A DNA stretch of 64,000 bases from Neobacillus sp. WH10. GTDB taxonomy: Bacteria; Bacillota; Bacilli; Bacillales; Cytobacillaceae. The position numbers were made by a program, and so were the translations under genes. This document shows positions 40,376 to 49,764 of the stretch, in pieces. The notes beneath the pieces were generated by a model. It did no database searches. It was not told where the DNA came from and was given only the letters and a program-made list of their open reading frames with translations. The stretch spans positions 3,658,001 to 3,722,000 of the forward strand of contig NZ_CP126110.1 of assembly GCF_030123405.1 (NCBI RefSeq), read 5' to 3'. Each line of letters starts with the position of its first letter. Within the stretch, counting starts at the first letter, position 1.

Positions 40376-41524
40376 ATGGAAAGCATTCTATTCGTTTTAT
40401 TCACATTGGGTATTCTTGTTTGGCTTGTTTTTCTTTTAGATGCACTGATTGGTTTACGGAATTTAGCCTCTCTTGAAAAAGAACCAGAACTAAATACTGG
40501 GCCATTACTATCTGTAATCGTGGCAGCGCGTAATGAAGAAAAACAAATCAAAGCAAGTATCCTTAGTCAGTTAAAGCAAACGTATAAAGAAGTCGAATGG
40601 ATTCTTGTCAATGACCGTTCCACAGATAACACCGGCATAATCATGAACGAACTACTGAAGGAAGACCCAAGAATACAGGTTATTCACATAAATGAATTAC
40701 CTAAAGGCTGGCTTGGTAAAAATCACGCCCTGTATAAGGGAGCACTTCAAGCTTCAGGGAAATGGATATTATTTACAGATGCCGATGTAAAATATAAGAA
40801 AGAGGCATTCGCTAAAGCTCTGTATTACTTTGAAAAACATCAACTCGACCATTTAACGGCAGCACCCAATTTACACGCAAACCGTTTTTGGCTGAAGTCC
40901 TTTGTTGCCTTTTTTCTTTTTGGATTTTCCTATTTTAAACGTCCATGGATGGCAAACAATCCAAAATCCAAGATTGGAACAGGAATTGGGGCATTCAATC
41001 TTGTTTCCCAGAAGGCTTATGAAGCGTTTGGCACGCATGAAAAAATTAAAATGAGACCCGATGACGACTTACAGCTGGGGATGAAAATGAAAAGGGCTGG
41101 CTACCGTCAAAGAATTGTCACTGCACTTCACCTAATCGAGGTTGAATGGTATGGAAGCCTGAAAGAGGCGTTTATCGGGCTTGAAAAAAATACATTTGCG
41201 GGGTTAAATTATCGTATCAGTATGGTATTCTTTTCAATTTTCGGTGTGTTTGTCACGAATGTCCTTCCATTCCTGACCATTTTCTCTGCGAACAAAACGA
41301 TTGCCCTTCTAAGCCTAGGGAATATTGTGACCAGCGGAATTCTTTACGTCGTCATCATTAAGAGAATGACAGTTTTCTCGCCGGCCATGTTTGTTGTTTT
41401 ACCGATTACTGCTTTACTATTTATCTATTCCATTATACGGGCAAGCTTTCTGACCTTTAAACGCGGAGGAATTGTCTGGCGAGGAACAACCTATCGGTTA
41501 AGTGAGCTCCGAGAGAAAGACTAA
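40376..41524 (+). CDS. Membrane glycosyltransferase, family 2
   Basis: A 382-residue GT2 enzyme anchored in the membrane. One N-terminal helix (ILFVLFTLGILVWLVFLLDA) is followed by the GT-A fold: LLSVIVAARNEEKQI, ILVNDRSTDNTG, the DxD site LFTDADVKYKK and the acceptor-side MRPDDDLQLGMKM. Three or four helices close the C-terminus (FFSIFGVFVTNVLPFLTIF and later). The layout is like CrtQ or hopene-related glycosyltransferases, but the donor and acceptor are unknown. The ribosome site is inside a hairpin. Confidence 0.82.
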   Translation: MESILFVLFTLGILVWLVFLLDALIGLRNLASLEKEPELNTGPLLSVIVAARNEEKQIKASILSQLKQTYKEVEWILVNDRSTDNTGIIMNELLKEDPRIQVIHINELPKGWLGKNHALYKGALQASGKWILFTDADVKYKKEAFAKALYYFEKHQLDHLTAAPNLHANRFWLKSFVAFFLFGFSYFKRPWMANNPKSKIGTGIGAFNLVSQKAYEAFGTHEKIKMRPDDDLQLGMKMKRAGYRQRIVTALHLIEVEWYGSLKEAFIGLEKNTFAGLNYRISMVFFSIFGVFVTNVLPFLTIFSANKTIALLSLGNIVTSGILYVVIIKRMTVFSPAMFVVLPITALLFIYSIIRASFLTFKRGGIVWRGTTYRLSELREKD

Positions 41525-41600
41525 AAAGCAGAATTTTACATTTTTTTTGGTCATTTGCTATACTAAAAGTGGTTTATTAACGTACAGGAGGGATAGCAGA

Positions 41601-42620
41601 ATGACAGCAAAATTATTTTCTCCCCTAACAATTAAGGGGGTTACGCTAAAAAACAGAATTGTGATGTCACCAATGTGCATGTACTCAAGCCACAACAAAG
41701 ATGGGCACGTACAGAACTGGCATCGCACTCATTACACAGCAAGAGCAGTTGGTCAGGTCGGTCTTATTATTGTGGAAGCAACTGCGGTAACACCACAAGG
41801 GCGGATCTCACCACAGGATTTAGGAATCTGGAGTGATGAGCATGTTGAGGGCTTTCAAGAGCTTGTTAGTCTAATGAAAGAGCATGGAGCAAAAACGGGA
41901 ATTCAACTAGCCCATGCCGGCAGGAAAGCCGTTTTAGATGGCGAAATTGTCGCTCCATCTGCAATCGCCTTTAATGAAAAATCAAAAGCACCTAAGGAAA
42001 TGACAAAATCAGATATTGAAGAAACAGTCCAGGCCTTTAAAAAGGGGGCAGAACGAGCAGCAAAAGCTGGTTTCGATGTCATTGAGCTTCATGGTGCACA
42101 CGGATATCTGCTTAACGAATTCCTCTCACCTCTTTCTAATAAAAGAAGCGATGAATACGGAGGTTCTGTTAAAAACCGTTATCGGATCCTGCGTGAGGTA
42201 ATTGATGCCGTTAAGACTGTTTGGAACGGTCCGTTATTTGTCAGAGTATCTGCTCATGATTACCATAAAGAAGGCTTAACCGCAGAAGATTACATAACAT
42301 TCGCCGAGTGGATGAAAGAGCAAGGCGTCGATTTAATCGATGTAAGCTCAGGAGCAGTTGTCCCTGCAAATATTAACGTCTATCCGGGCTATCAGGTAAA
42401 ATATTCGGAAACGATAAAGAATGGCGTTGATATCTTAACAGGTGCTGTAGGTTTAATCACTTCTCCGATACAAGCTGAGGAAATTTTACAAAATGATCGA
42501 GCGGACTTAGTCTTATTAGCCCGTGAATTACTGCGCGATCCCTATTGGCCAAGAACAGCTGCAAAAGAACTCGGTGTAAGCATTGAAGCACCAAAACAAT
42601 ACGAGCGCGGCTGGATATAA
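41601..42620 (+). CDS. namA: NADPH dehydrogenase NamA (old yellow enzyme YqjM)
   Basis: A 339-residue FMN enzyme that reduces activated C=C bonds and nitro compounds, linked to oxidative stress in B. subtilis. Features are IVMSPMCMYSS at the flavin site (with the Cys typical of YqjM-type enzymes), QLAHAGRKAV, and ELHGAHGYLLNEFLSPLSN (substrate-binding His pair). The ATG at 41601 follows CAGGAGGG; upstream frame extension is not needed. A terminator follows. Confidence 0.94.
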   Translation: MTAKLFSPLTIKGVTLKNRIVMSPMCMYSSHNKDGHVQNWHRTHYTARAVGQVGLIIVEATAVTPQGRISPQDLGIWSDEHVEGFQELVSLMKEHGAKTGIQLAHAGRKAVLDGEIVAPSAIAFNEKSKAPKEMTKSDIEETVQAFKKGAERAAKAGFDVIELHGAHGYLLNEFLSPLSNKRSDEYGGSVKNRYRILREVIDAVKTVWNGPLFVRVSAHDYHKEGLTAEDYITFAEWMKEQGVDLIDVSSGAVVPANINVYPGYQVKYSETIKNGVDILTGAVGLITSPIQAEEILQNDRADLVLLARELLRDPYWPRTAAKELGVSIEAPKQYERGWI

Positions 42621-42633
42621 AATGACAAAAACG

Positions 42634-42668
42634 AAAGCACTCGCCATAATAATGGAAAGTGCTTTTTT
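42634..42668. terminator. Terminator between namA and rnz
   Basis: AAAGCACT/AGTGCTTT with an inner CCAT/ATGG stem is followed by TTTTTT on the plus strand. Confidence 0.85.
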
Positions 42669-42671
42669 ATA

Positions 42672-43595
42672 TTACTTGAGTGGGATATTTATTTCTTTAA
42701 AATCCTCCGCGATCTCCGTATTCAGAAAAACTTCCTTCGCCTCTTCTACTAATTCGCTCCAAGTATTTCGGTCATAACGAGAACTAATATGGGTTAGGCA
42801 CAACTGCTTACACTCAGACTGTAAAGCAATATCTGCAGCCTGATGGGTTGTTGAATGGAAATAATCAAACGCAAGCTTTTCTTCCCCTTTTGAGAAGGTT
42901 GCTTCATGGATCAAAAGATCGGCATTTTTTGCTAACAACAGCGCATTTTCACAATATCTGGTATCGCCAAGAATTGTGACAATACGACCTTTTTGGGAAG
43001 GCCCGAGAAACTCACCAGGTTCAATAACCCTGCCATCTTCAAGTGTGACGGTTTCACCATTTTTGATTTTTCGAAAAATGGGCCCTGGCTGTACTCCTGT
43101 CTCCTTCAGCTTATCAGCAAGCAATGTACCTGGCCGATCCTTTTCTATAATTCGGTAGCCGTAAGAAGGAATACCGTGTTCAAGTATGAGTGCTTCGACT
43201 GTAAACTGTTCATCTTCAAAAATAATGCCCTCAGTGATTTCGATCACCGTTAACGGATATTTTAAATAAGTCTGGCTTAAAGATAAACTTACTTGAATGT
43301 ATTCTTTAATCCCTTTGGGCCCGTAGACTGTTACCTCTGATTCCCCGCCTTGAAAAGAACGGCTCGATAACAAACCAGGCAGACCATAAATATGATCACC
43401 ATGAAGGTGGGTTATGAAAATTTTTTCAATTCTACGCGGTTTGATTGATGTATGTAAAATTTGATGCTGGGTAGCCTCACCGGCATCAAATAACCAAACA
43501 GCCCCCCGCTCTTCCAGTAATTTAAGTGCAATCGATGTCACATTACGAAGCTTGGCCGGCATTCCTGCTCCTGTACCTAAGAAAAAAACATCCAT
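42672..43595 (-). CDS. rnz: Ribonuclease Z
   Basis: A 307-residue tRNA 3'-processing endonuclease of the metallo-beta-lactamase superfamily. The zinc motif is IFITHLHGDHIYGLPGLL near residue 63, with FLGTGAGMPAKLRN at the N-terminus and HEATF and SSRYD nearer the C-terminus. The length is standard for the short form. The ATG at 43595 follows AGAGGAGC, and an earlier in-frame ATG is unsupported. Confidence 0.95.
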   Translation of the reverse strand: MDVFFLGTGAGMPAKLRNVTSIALKLLEERGAVWLFDAGEATQHQILHTSIKPRRIEKIFITHLHGDHIYGLPGLLSSRSFQGGESEVTVYGPKGIKEYIQVSLSLSQTYLKYPLTVIEITEGIIFEDEQFTVEALILEHGIPSYGYRIIEKDRPGTLLADKLKETGVQPGPIFRKIKNGETVTLEDGRVIEPGEFLGPSQKGRIVTILGDTRYCENALLLAKNADLLIHEATFSKGEEKLAFDYFHSTTHQAADIALQSECKQLCLTHISSRYDRNTWSELVEEAKEVFLNTEIAEDFKEINIPLK

Positions 43596-43813
43596 AATCA
43601 AAGCTCCTCTCTTCTCCGTACCATTATTCAATAGTGATAATATATCACAAACTCCCTTTAAATGCTCTTCGATCTAAATCTAGAAAAAAGAATCACCTAT
43701 AAATGTTTACATGCAAAACAATATATTTGCGAAACCTAAACGAAACAGCTAAATTTAATAATTGATAAAACTATTACATAAGCATCAGGCTTTTAGAAGA
43801 GAGGGTTCAAAAC

Positions 43814-45307
43814 GTGGAGCAAAACATGACTTCATTAATTATGATTTTTGGAGCAACAGGTGATTTAGCAAAACGGAAGTTATTTCCTTCCCTTTACCGA
43901 TTATTTTCACGCAATAAATTAGATAAGTTTGCGGTAATTGGTGTTGCTAGAAGGACTTTAACGAATGAAGAGTTCCAACAATCAGTAAAAGAATCGGTCG
44001 AATCTGCTTTAGGGAATAAGGATAATCTTGATGAATTTATCTCCCATTTTTACTATCAATCACATGATGTGGCGGATTCAAACTCATATGTACAATTAAG
44101 AACATTTGCCGATCAGATTGATGAAAATTATCACCTTGAGGGGAACCGTATCTTTTATCTCGCAATGGCACCGGAATTTTTCGGCACGATTGCCTTACAT
44201 CTAAAATCTGATGGGTTAACAGATGTGAAAGGCTATAAAAGGCTTGTGATTGAAAAACCATTCGGACACGACCTAGAATCTGCCAAAGAATTAAACAAGC
44301 AAATTAGAAGTGCTTTTTCCGAAAAAGAGATCTACAGGATTGATCACTATTTAGGAAAAGAAATGGTTCGAAACATTGAAGTCATCCGTTTTGCCAATGC
44401 TATTTTTGAACCGCTTTGGAATAACCGGTATATCTCTAATATTCAAATTACCTCGAGTGAAACCCTAGGTGTTGAAGAACGTGGACGATATTACGAAACA
44501 AGCGGGGCACTAAGGGATATGCTGCAAAACCATATGCTGCAAATGGTAGCATTGCTGGCAATGGAGCCGCCAATTAACCTAACAACGGATGAAATTCGTT
44601 CCGAGAAGGTAAGAGTATTTAGAGCGCTTCGAACTATCGAAGGTGATAAAGTGAATGACTATTTTGTCCGTGGACAGTATGCTGAGGGCACAATTGAGGA
44701 TAAGCAGGTTCCAAAATACCGTGATGAAGCAATGGTGGACAACGAGTCGAATACCGAAACCTTTGTTGCCGGCAAAATCATGATTGATAATTTTCGCTGG
44801 GCCGGTGTTCCTTTTTATATTCGCACTGGCAAAAGAATGTCCGCGAAATCAACGAAAATTGTTATTCAGTTTAAGGATATTCCAATGAATTTATATTATC
44901 AACCTGAAAAAATGCTGAATCCTAACCTACTCGTGATCCATATCCAACCCGAGGAAGGGATTACCCTACATCTTAATGCCAAGAAAGCAGGCGGGCACTT
45001 GGATGCTCAAGAGGTGAAACTTAGCTTCGCTAATACGGGGGTTCATGCCATGAATACTCCCGAAGGCTATGAGAAACTTCTTTACGATTGCATGCGCGGT
45101 GATGCCACCAATTTTACTCATTGGGATGAAGTGGCCTATTCCTGGGCTTTTGTTGATAAAATCTCGGCTGTTTGGGAAAAAACAAAAGCAGCATTTCCTA
45201 ATTACGAGTCCGGATCAATGGGTCCTAAGGAAGCGGATGAGCTCTTAGAAAAAGACGGCCGCTTCTGGTGGCCTGTATCAGATTTAGAAGTAGATATTTG
45301 TAAATAA
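43814..45307 (+). CDS. zwf: Glucose-6-phosphate 1-dehydrogenase
   Basis: A 497-residue enzyme that starts the oxidative pentose phosphate pathway and makes NADPH. The cofactor motif is IFGATGDLAKRKLFPSLY, and the active-site His is in YRIDHYLGKEMVRN near residue 180. The GTG start at 43814 follows GAGAGGG. In B. subtilis zwf lies near gndZ; here gnd is not in the window. A terminator follows. Confidence 0.97.
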   Translation: MEQNMTSLIMIFGATGDLAKRKLFPSLYRLFSRNKLDKFAVIGVARRTLTNEEFQQSVKESVESALGNKDNLDEFISHFYYQSHDVADSNSYVQLRTFADQIDENYHLEGNRIFYLAMAPEFFGTIALHLKSDGLTDVKGYKRLVIEKPFGHDLESAKELNKQIRSAFSEKEIYRIDHYLGKEMVRNIEVIRFANAIFEPLWNNRYISNIQITSSETLGVEERGRYYETSGALRDMLQNHMLQMVALLAMEPPINLTTDEIRSEKVRVFRALRTIEGDKVNDYFVRGQYAEGTIEDKQVPKYRDEAMVDNESNTETFVAGKIMIDNFRWAGVPFYIRTGKRMSAKSTKIVIQFKDIPMNLYYQPEKMLNPNLLVIHIQPEEGITLHLNAKKAGGHLDAQEVKLSFANTGVHAMNTPEGYEKLLYDCMRGDATNFTHWDEVAYSWAFVDKISAVWEKTKAAFPNYESGSMGPKEADELLEKDGRFWWPVSDLEVDICK

Positions 45308-45313
45308 GCAACA

Positions 45314-45352
45314 AAAGCTCCACTTTGTTAAGTTGGCAAAGTGGAGCTTTTT
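45314..45352. terminator. Terminator between zwf and dinB
   Basis: A 14-bp stem AAAGCTCCACTTTG/CAAAGTGGAGCTTT with a 9-base loop and T tail lies between convergent genes. Confidence 0.9.
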
Positions 45353-46628
45353 AGTCCTTATCTTTCTTTTTATCAGGGTAAGAGCGCAGAAAATCTTTAT
45401 TAAAGCTCGTTCCAGTTCCTATTTTATGAGCGGGATCTACATTATGTGACCCTGCATTTTCAATAATATTTTTTCCATACTTATCACGAAGACTGGAAAG
45501 GGTTTTAAGCAGCGGTTCTTTTTTGGCATCCTTTTCATAAGAAAACAAATCTAACTGTTTAAAAGCATGATCATGGTCAACTAATTCATTCCCGGTAATC
45601 CCCAACAACCGAACGGAATCCCCATTCCAGGATTTTAGAAAAAGCTGTTTAGCAAACGCTGAAATGTCCTCTTTTTGATGAATAGGATTCGAAAGTTTCT
45701 TGCTTCTAGTAATTGTCCTCCGATCTTTATATCGAATTGTTATGGCCAATGCAGATGCCAGGACATTTTTTCGCTTCAATCTAACAGAAACGGTTTCCGC
45801 CAAGGACTCCAGTACATGAAAAAGCTCTTGTTGATTGCTAATGTCTCTAGGCAGGGTTGTGGAATTGCCAATACTTTTAAACTCTTCAATTGATTCTGGG
45901 TCAACCGGCCGGTGATCAATGCCATTTGCCCTCTCTTTTATCCGAAGCCCATTAATACCAAGAAGTGATTTAAGTTGAATTTCATTACCTTTTGCTAAAT
46001 CGCCTATCGTGTGAATGCCAATCGTTGTCAGCTTTTCCGCCGTCTTTTTTCCAACCCCATGCATTTCATTCGTATTCAACGGCCAAAGAACCTTAGGTAT
46101 ATCACGTTTACGAAGGATAGTAATCCCCATTGGTTTCTTCATATCAGAAGCCATTTTTGCTAAAAATTTATTTGGGGCAATGCCAATGCTACAAGGTAAG
46201 TCGAGCTGTTCAAATACTCGTTTTTGAATACTTTCGGCGATTTCGATGGGGCTGCCAAATTCAAAACTTTCCGTAATATCCATATAACCCTCATCAATCG
46301 AAACAGGTTCAACGAGAGTAGAATATTGCCTTAGAATATCGAACATTCCCATCGATGCGGCCCGGTAACGGTCAAAATTTGGTGTCCTAATAATTAGTTG
46401 TGGACAAAGCCTTTTCGCTTCCCACAGCGGCATTGTTGTTTTGACGCCAAACTTCCTTGCTTCATAGCTACAAGTAACAATTATCCCTCTCCGCTCCTCA
46501 ACGTTCCCGGCAATCGCCAGCGGTTTGCCCTTAAGTGTCGGATCATAGGCCATTTCAACTGAAGCATAAAAGCTATTCATATCCACATGTAAAATGACCC
46601 GTCCGTTCTTAGGATACATTTCCTTCAC
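45351..46628 (-). CDS. dinB: DNA polymerase IV (DinB, YqjH)
   Basis: A 425-residue Y-family translesion polymerase. The palm metal sites are LHVDMNSFYASVEMA and EPVSIDEGYMDITE. SIGIAPNKFLAKMASDMKKP and the helix-hairpin-helix MHGVGKKTAEKLTTIGI follow, then the little finger domain. The GTG at 46628 has AAGGG 10 bases upstream; the ATG at 46619 is the alternative, but its ribosome site is too close. No LexA box is seen upstream, in contrast to yqjW. Confidence 0.93.
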   Translation of the reverse strand: MKEMYPKNGRVILHVDMNSFYASVEMAYDPTLKGKPLAIAGNVEERRGIIVTCSYEARKFGVKTTMPLWEAKRLCPQLIIRTPNFDRYRAASMGMFDILRQYSTLVEPVSIDEGYMDITESFEFGSPIEIAESIQKRVFEQLDLPCSIGIAPNKFLAKMASDMKKPMGITILRKRDIPKVLWPLNTNEMHGVGKKTAEKLTTIGIHTIGDLAKGNEIQLKSLLGINGLRIKERANGIDHRPVDPESIEEFKSIGNSTTLPRDISNQQELFHVLESLAETVSVRLKRKNVLASALAITIRYKDRRTITRSKKLSNPIHQKEDISAFAKQLFLKSWNGDSVRLLGITGNELVDHDHAFKQLDLFSYEKDAKKEPLLKTLSSLRDKYGKNIIENAGSHNVDPAHKIGTGTSFNKDFLRSYPDKKKDKD

Positions 46629-46668
46629 ACCGAACACACCCTTAAAACATTTATTCCCCTTAAGTATA

Positions 46669-46819
46669 AAGAAAACTTGCCGATTGGCAAGCCGTAAAGG
46701 CGGAGATTAGGCATAGTTCGTCGAAAAGCACAGCTTTTCGACTGTGATGCTTATGCTCACGAAGCATTCCTTAGTGCACTTATGCCTGAAAGGAAAGTTA
46801 TACTTTCCTTTCGACTAGC
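46669..46819 (+). repeat. Dispersed palindromic repeat B, copy 4 (expanded)
   Basis: AAAACTTGCCGATTGGCAAG at one end and CACTTATGCCTGAAAGGAAA, GTTATACTTTCCTTTC at the other. The middle is enlarged by two extra hairpins: GTCGAAAAGC-ACA-GCTTTTCGAC and ATGCTTATGCTCACGAAGCAT. It fills the gap between dinB and the peptidase gene. Confidence 0.8.
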
Positions 46820-46820
46820 A

Positions 46821-46845
46821 AAAAGGAGAACCAATGGCTCTCCTT
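46821..46845 (-). terminator. Terminator after the peptidase gene
   Basis: The stem AAGGAGA/TCTCCTT with an inner CC/GG pair is followed on the minus strand by TTTTTGC. Confidence 0.7.
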
Positions 46846-46857
46846 CGTTTGATGCAA

Positions 46858-47979
46858 TTATTGATTTGTCACTTCGTCGATAATCGCTATCGTCATTTCT
46901 GCGAGTTTATATAACTCTTCAAGCGGCATACGCTCGTTAGTGGTATGGATTTCTTCATAGCCAACTGCAAGGTTTACAGTTGGTATGTTAAAACCATTAA
47001 ATACGTTGGCGTCACTGCCGCCGCCGCTATGCTGCAGTTCGCAGCTGCGTCCAATTTTGGCAGCTGCTTTACGGGCAATTTCAACTACCTGATCGCCCTC
47101 ACCAAATTTAAAGCCTGGATACATAATTTCTATATCAACTTCTGCACTGCCGCCCATTTCTGAAGCAACTGTTTCAAATGCTTCTTTCATTTTGCTTACC
47201 TGTGCTTCCATTTTTTCAGGAATAAGCGAACGCGCTTCTGCTAAAATATCAACGCGGTCGCAAACGATATTCGTTGCTTGCCCACCTTCAAAACGACCAA
47301 TATTTGCAGTCGTTTCATGGTCAATTCTTCCGAGCGGCATCTTTGCAATCGATTTTGCTGCAATTGTAATTGCAGACACTCCTTTTTCTGGAGCGACACC
47401 AGCATGAGCAGTTTTGCCGTAAATAACAGCTTTTACTTTTGCTTGCGTTGGGGCTGCGACAACCACGTTCCCAACTAATCCATCACTGTCAAGGGCATAA
47501 CCATATTTCGCTTTCAGCAATGATGGATCTATCGCTTTTGCACCATGAAGGCCGGATTCTTCGCCAACAGAAATCACAAATTGAATCATGCCATGAGGAA
47601 GATTGTTTTCTTTTAATAAACGGATTGTTTCAAGCATAACCGCAATACCAGTTTTATCATCGGCACCTAAGATGGTGGTGCCATCAGTAACGACGTAACC
47701 ATCTTTAATTGATGGCTTTACGCCTTTCGCCGGTGTCACGGTATCCATGTGGCAGGAAAAATAAATTGGGTCGACGCCCTCTTTTGTTGCTGCAAGCGTG
47801 CAAAATAGGTTTCCTGCACCATGTCCTGTTACAGCGGTTGTATCATCTTCAAAGACATCAAGACCTAAATCAGTAAATTTTTGCTTTAATACCTTGGCAA
47901 TCTCAGTCTCATATTTCGTTTCTGAGTCAATTTGCACAAGTTCTAAAAATTCATTCAAAAGACGTTCTTGATTCACCAT
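46858..47979 (-). CDS. yqjE: PepT-like M20 peptidase (YqjE)
   Basis: A 373-residue zinc aminopeptidase of the M20 family, close to tripeptidase T. Metal and catalytic motifs are YFSCHMDTVTPAKG, TTILGADDKTGIAVML, the Glu pair in ISVGEESGLHGAKA, and the late His in GYEEIHTTNERMPLEEL. The ATG at 47979 follows GGAGGATC; the open frame upstream lies in repeat A copy 4 and is not coding. Confidence 0.88.
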   Translation of the reverse strand: MVNQERLLNEFLELVQIDSETKYETEIAKVLKQKFTDLGLDVFEDDTTAVTGHGAGNLFCTLAATKEGVDPIYFSCHMDTVTPAKGVKPSIKDGYVVTDGTTILGADDKTGIAVMLETIRLLKENNLPHGMIQFVISVGEESGLHGAKAIDPSLLKAKYGYALDSDGLVGNVVVAAPTQAKVKAVIYGKTAHAGVAPEKGVSAITIAAKSIAKMPLGRIDHETTANIGRFEGGQATNIVCDRVDILAEARSLIPEKMEAQVSKMKEAFETVASEMGGSAEVDIEIMYPGFKFGEGDQVVEIARKAAAKIGRSCELQHSGGGSDANVFNGFNIPTVNLAVGYEEIHTTNERMPLEELYKLAEMTIAIIDEVTNQ

Positions 47980-48009
47980 TTTTATTGATCCTCCAATTAT
48001 GTACTCACT

Positions 48010-48158
48010 TTTGTCCAGCTCCAGCACCCAGCGGCGTGAGATCCTCTCCTCATTCCGATAAGTCAACAACGACTAGCTTACTTTCATCGTGTTTACTTTA
48101 TCTCATATGGAGCGTCCAATCCATATGCCGCTAAACAGGTGCTGACACTTTTCTTATA
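48010..48158 (-). repeat. Dispersed repeat A, copy 4
   Basis: Read on the minus strand: TATAAGAAAAGTGTCAGCAC, CTGTTTAGCGGCATATGG, GAGATAAAGTAAACACGATG, GTTGACTTATCGGAATGAGG, and at the end GCCGCTGGGTGCTGGAGCTGG. Its middle matches copy 1 (GAGATAAAGGAAACACG, GTTGACTTATCG), so these two are the full-length form. It lies between the peptidase gene and yqjD. Confidence 0.8.
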
Positions 48159-48212
48159 TCAGTATACCTCTTTCATATTCATATCATCAAATGAAAGAAA
48201 TGGTGAATCAAA

Positions 48213-49763
48213 TTAAAGTGGAATATTACCATGTTTTTTGTATGGTCTCGATTCTTTTTTATTCCGCAGCATTTCCAACGCTTGAATAATTTTTATTCTT
48301 GTTTCCCGAGGATCGATGACATCATCGACCATCCCTCTGCTTGCTGCTACATACGGATTAGCAAACTTTTCCCGGTATTCATCAATTTTTTGCTGTCTTA
48401 TCATTTCAGGATTTTCGCTATTAGTAATCTCTTTGGCAAAAATTATATTTGCAGCACCTTGCGGCCCCATGACGGCAATTTCCGCATTTGGCCAGGCAAA
48501 TACCAGGTCAGCACCAATGGACTTACTATTTAACGCCACATAGGCACCTCCATAAGCCTTTCTTAAAATCACCGTCAGCTTCGGCACTGTTGCTTCTGAA
48601 TAAGCAAATAAAATCTTCGCCCCATGGCGGATGATACCCCCATGCTCCTGCTTAACCCCCGGGAAGAAACCGGTTACATCTTCAAACGTAATGATTGGGA
48701 TATTAAAAGAATCGCAGGTGCGGATAAATCGAGCCGCTTTATCGGATGAATCAATATCCAGGCCTCCAGCCATCACCTTCGGCTGATTGCAGACTAATCC
48801 AACTGTTTCACCTTTAATTCTCGCAAATCCGACAACAATATTTTTAGCAAAATTCTTTTGAATTTCCATAAAGGAGTCGGCATCTGTAACATGTTCAATC
48901 ACTTTACGGACATCATAAGGCCTTACAGCATCAAAAGGGATCACATCCGTTAATTCAGGACGATAATCGTAATCGTCCTCCACCTCAACTGTAGGTGGCT
49001 TTTCTTCATTATTTTGCGGAAGATAGCTTAAAAGCCTGCGGACATTTTCTAGAACCTCTGCTTCAGATTCAGCTTGAAAATGGGCATTTCCACTGATGGA
49101 GTTATGAACATTCGCACCGCCAAGATCTTCTGCAGAAATTTTTTCCCCGGTTACCGTTTCAATAACTTTCGGTCCGGTAATAAACATTTGGCTTGTTTTT
49201 TCAACCATAAATACAAAATCGGTAATTGCCGGTGAATAGACGGCGCCGCCGGCACAGGGACCCATAATGACAGAGATTTGTGGGATTACACCAGAATATA
49301 TGGCGTTTCGATAAAAAATATGCCCATAGCCATCAAGCGAAACAACCCCTTCTTGAATCCGTGCTCCGCCGGAGTCATTTAGACCAACAAATGGCGTACC
49401 ATTTTTAGCTGCTAAATCCATGACATTCGCTATTTTTTTCGCATGCATTTCCCCTAGTGCACCGCCAAAAACAGTAAAGTCTTGTGAGAATAAATAAATG
49501 GGCCTTCCATTTACTTTTCCGAATCCTGTCACAACCCCGTCGCCAGGTCCTTTTTGTCCATCAAGACCAAAATCATTCGTGCGGTGTTCAATGAACGGAT
49601 TCAATTCGACAAACGTTCCCCTATCTACTAACATTTCAATTCTTTCTCTTGCTGTCAATTTTCCTTTATCATGCTGTTTCTCGATTCGCTCGTCACCGCC
49701 ACCAAGCTCGACTTCTCTGCGCTTATCATATAATTCATTTATTTTTTCATAGATATCTAGCAT
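48213..49763 (-). CDS. yqjD: Acyl-CoA carboxyltransferase beta subunit (YqjD)
   Basis: A 516-residue carboxyltransferase of the propionyl-CoA carboxylase beta / methylmalonyl-CoA decarboxylase alpha type. GQKGPGDGVVTGFGKVNGRP, LNDSGGARIQEGVVSLDGYG and MGPCAGGAVYSPAITDF mark the first half; EHGGIIRHGAKILFAYSEAT and VMGPQGAANIIFAKEI the second. It starts one base after the stop of the epimerase gene (TAACATG). Partner in propionyl-CoA to methylmalonyl-CoA conversion is inferred; the biotin carboxylase and biotin carrier needed are not in this window. Confidence 0.9.
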   Translation of the reverse strand: MLDIYEKINELYDKRREVELGGGDERIEKQHDKGKLTARERIEMLVDRGTFVELNPFIEHRTNDFGLDGQKGPGDGVVTGFGKVNGRPIYLFSQDFTVFGGALGEMHAKKIANVMDLAAKNGTPFVGLNDSGGARIQEGVVSLDGYGHIFYRNAIYSGVIPQISVIMGPCAGGAVYSPAITDFVFMVEKTSQMFITGPKVIETVTGEKISAEDLGGANVHNSISGNAHFQAESEAEVLENVRRLLSYLPQNNEEKPPTVEVEDDYDYRPELTDVIPFDAVRPYDVRKVIEHVTDADSFMEIQKNFAKNIVVGFARIKGETVGLVCNQPKVMAGGLDIDSSDKAARFIRTCDSFNIPIITFEDVTGFFPGVKQEHGGIIRHGAKILFAYSEATVPKLTVILRKAYGGAYVALNSKSIGADLVFAWPNAEIAVMGPQGAANIIFAKEITNSENPEMIRQQKIDEYREKFANPYVAASRGMVDDVIDPRETRIKIIQALEMLRNKKESRPYKKHGNIPL

Positions 49764-49764
49764 G

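Noticed and set aside
46629..46668. LexA box upstream of dinB
   Set aside because: No match to CGAACNNNNGTTCG with fewer than three mismatches was visible there.
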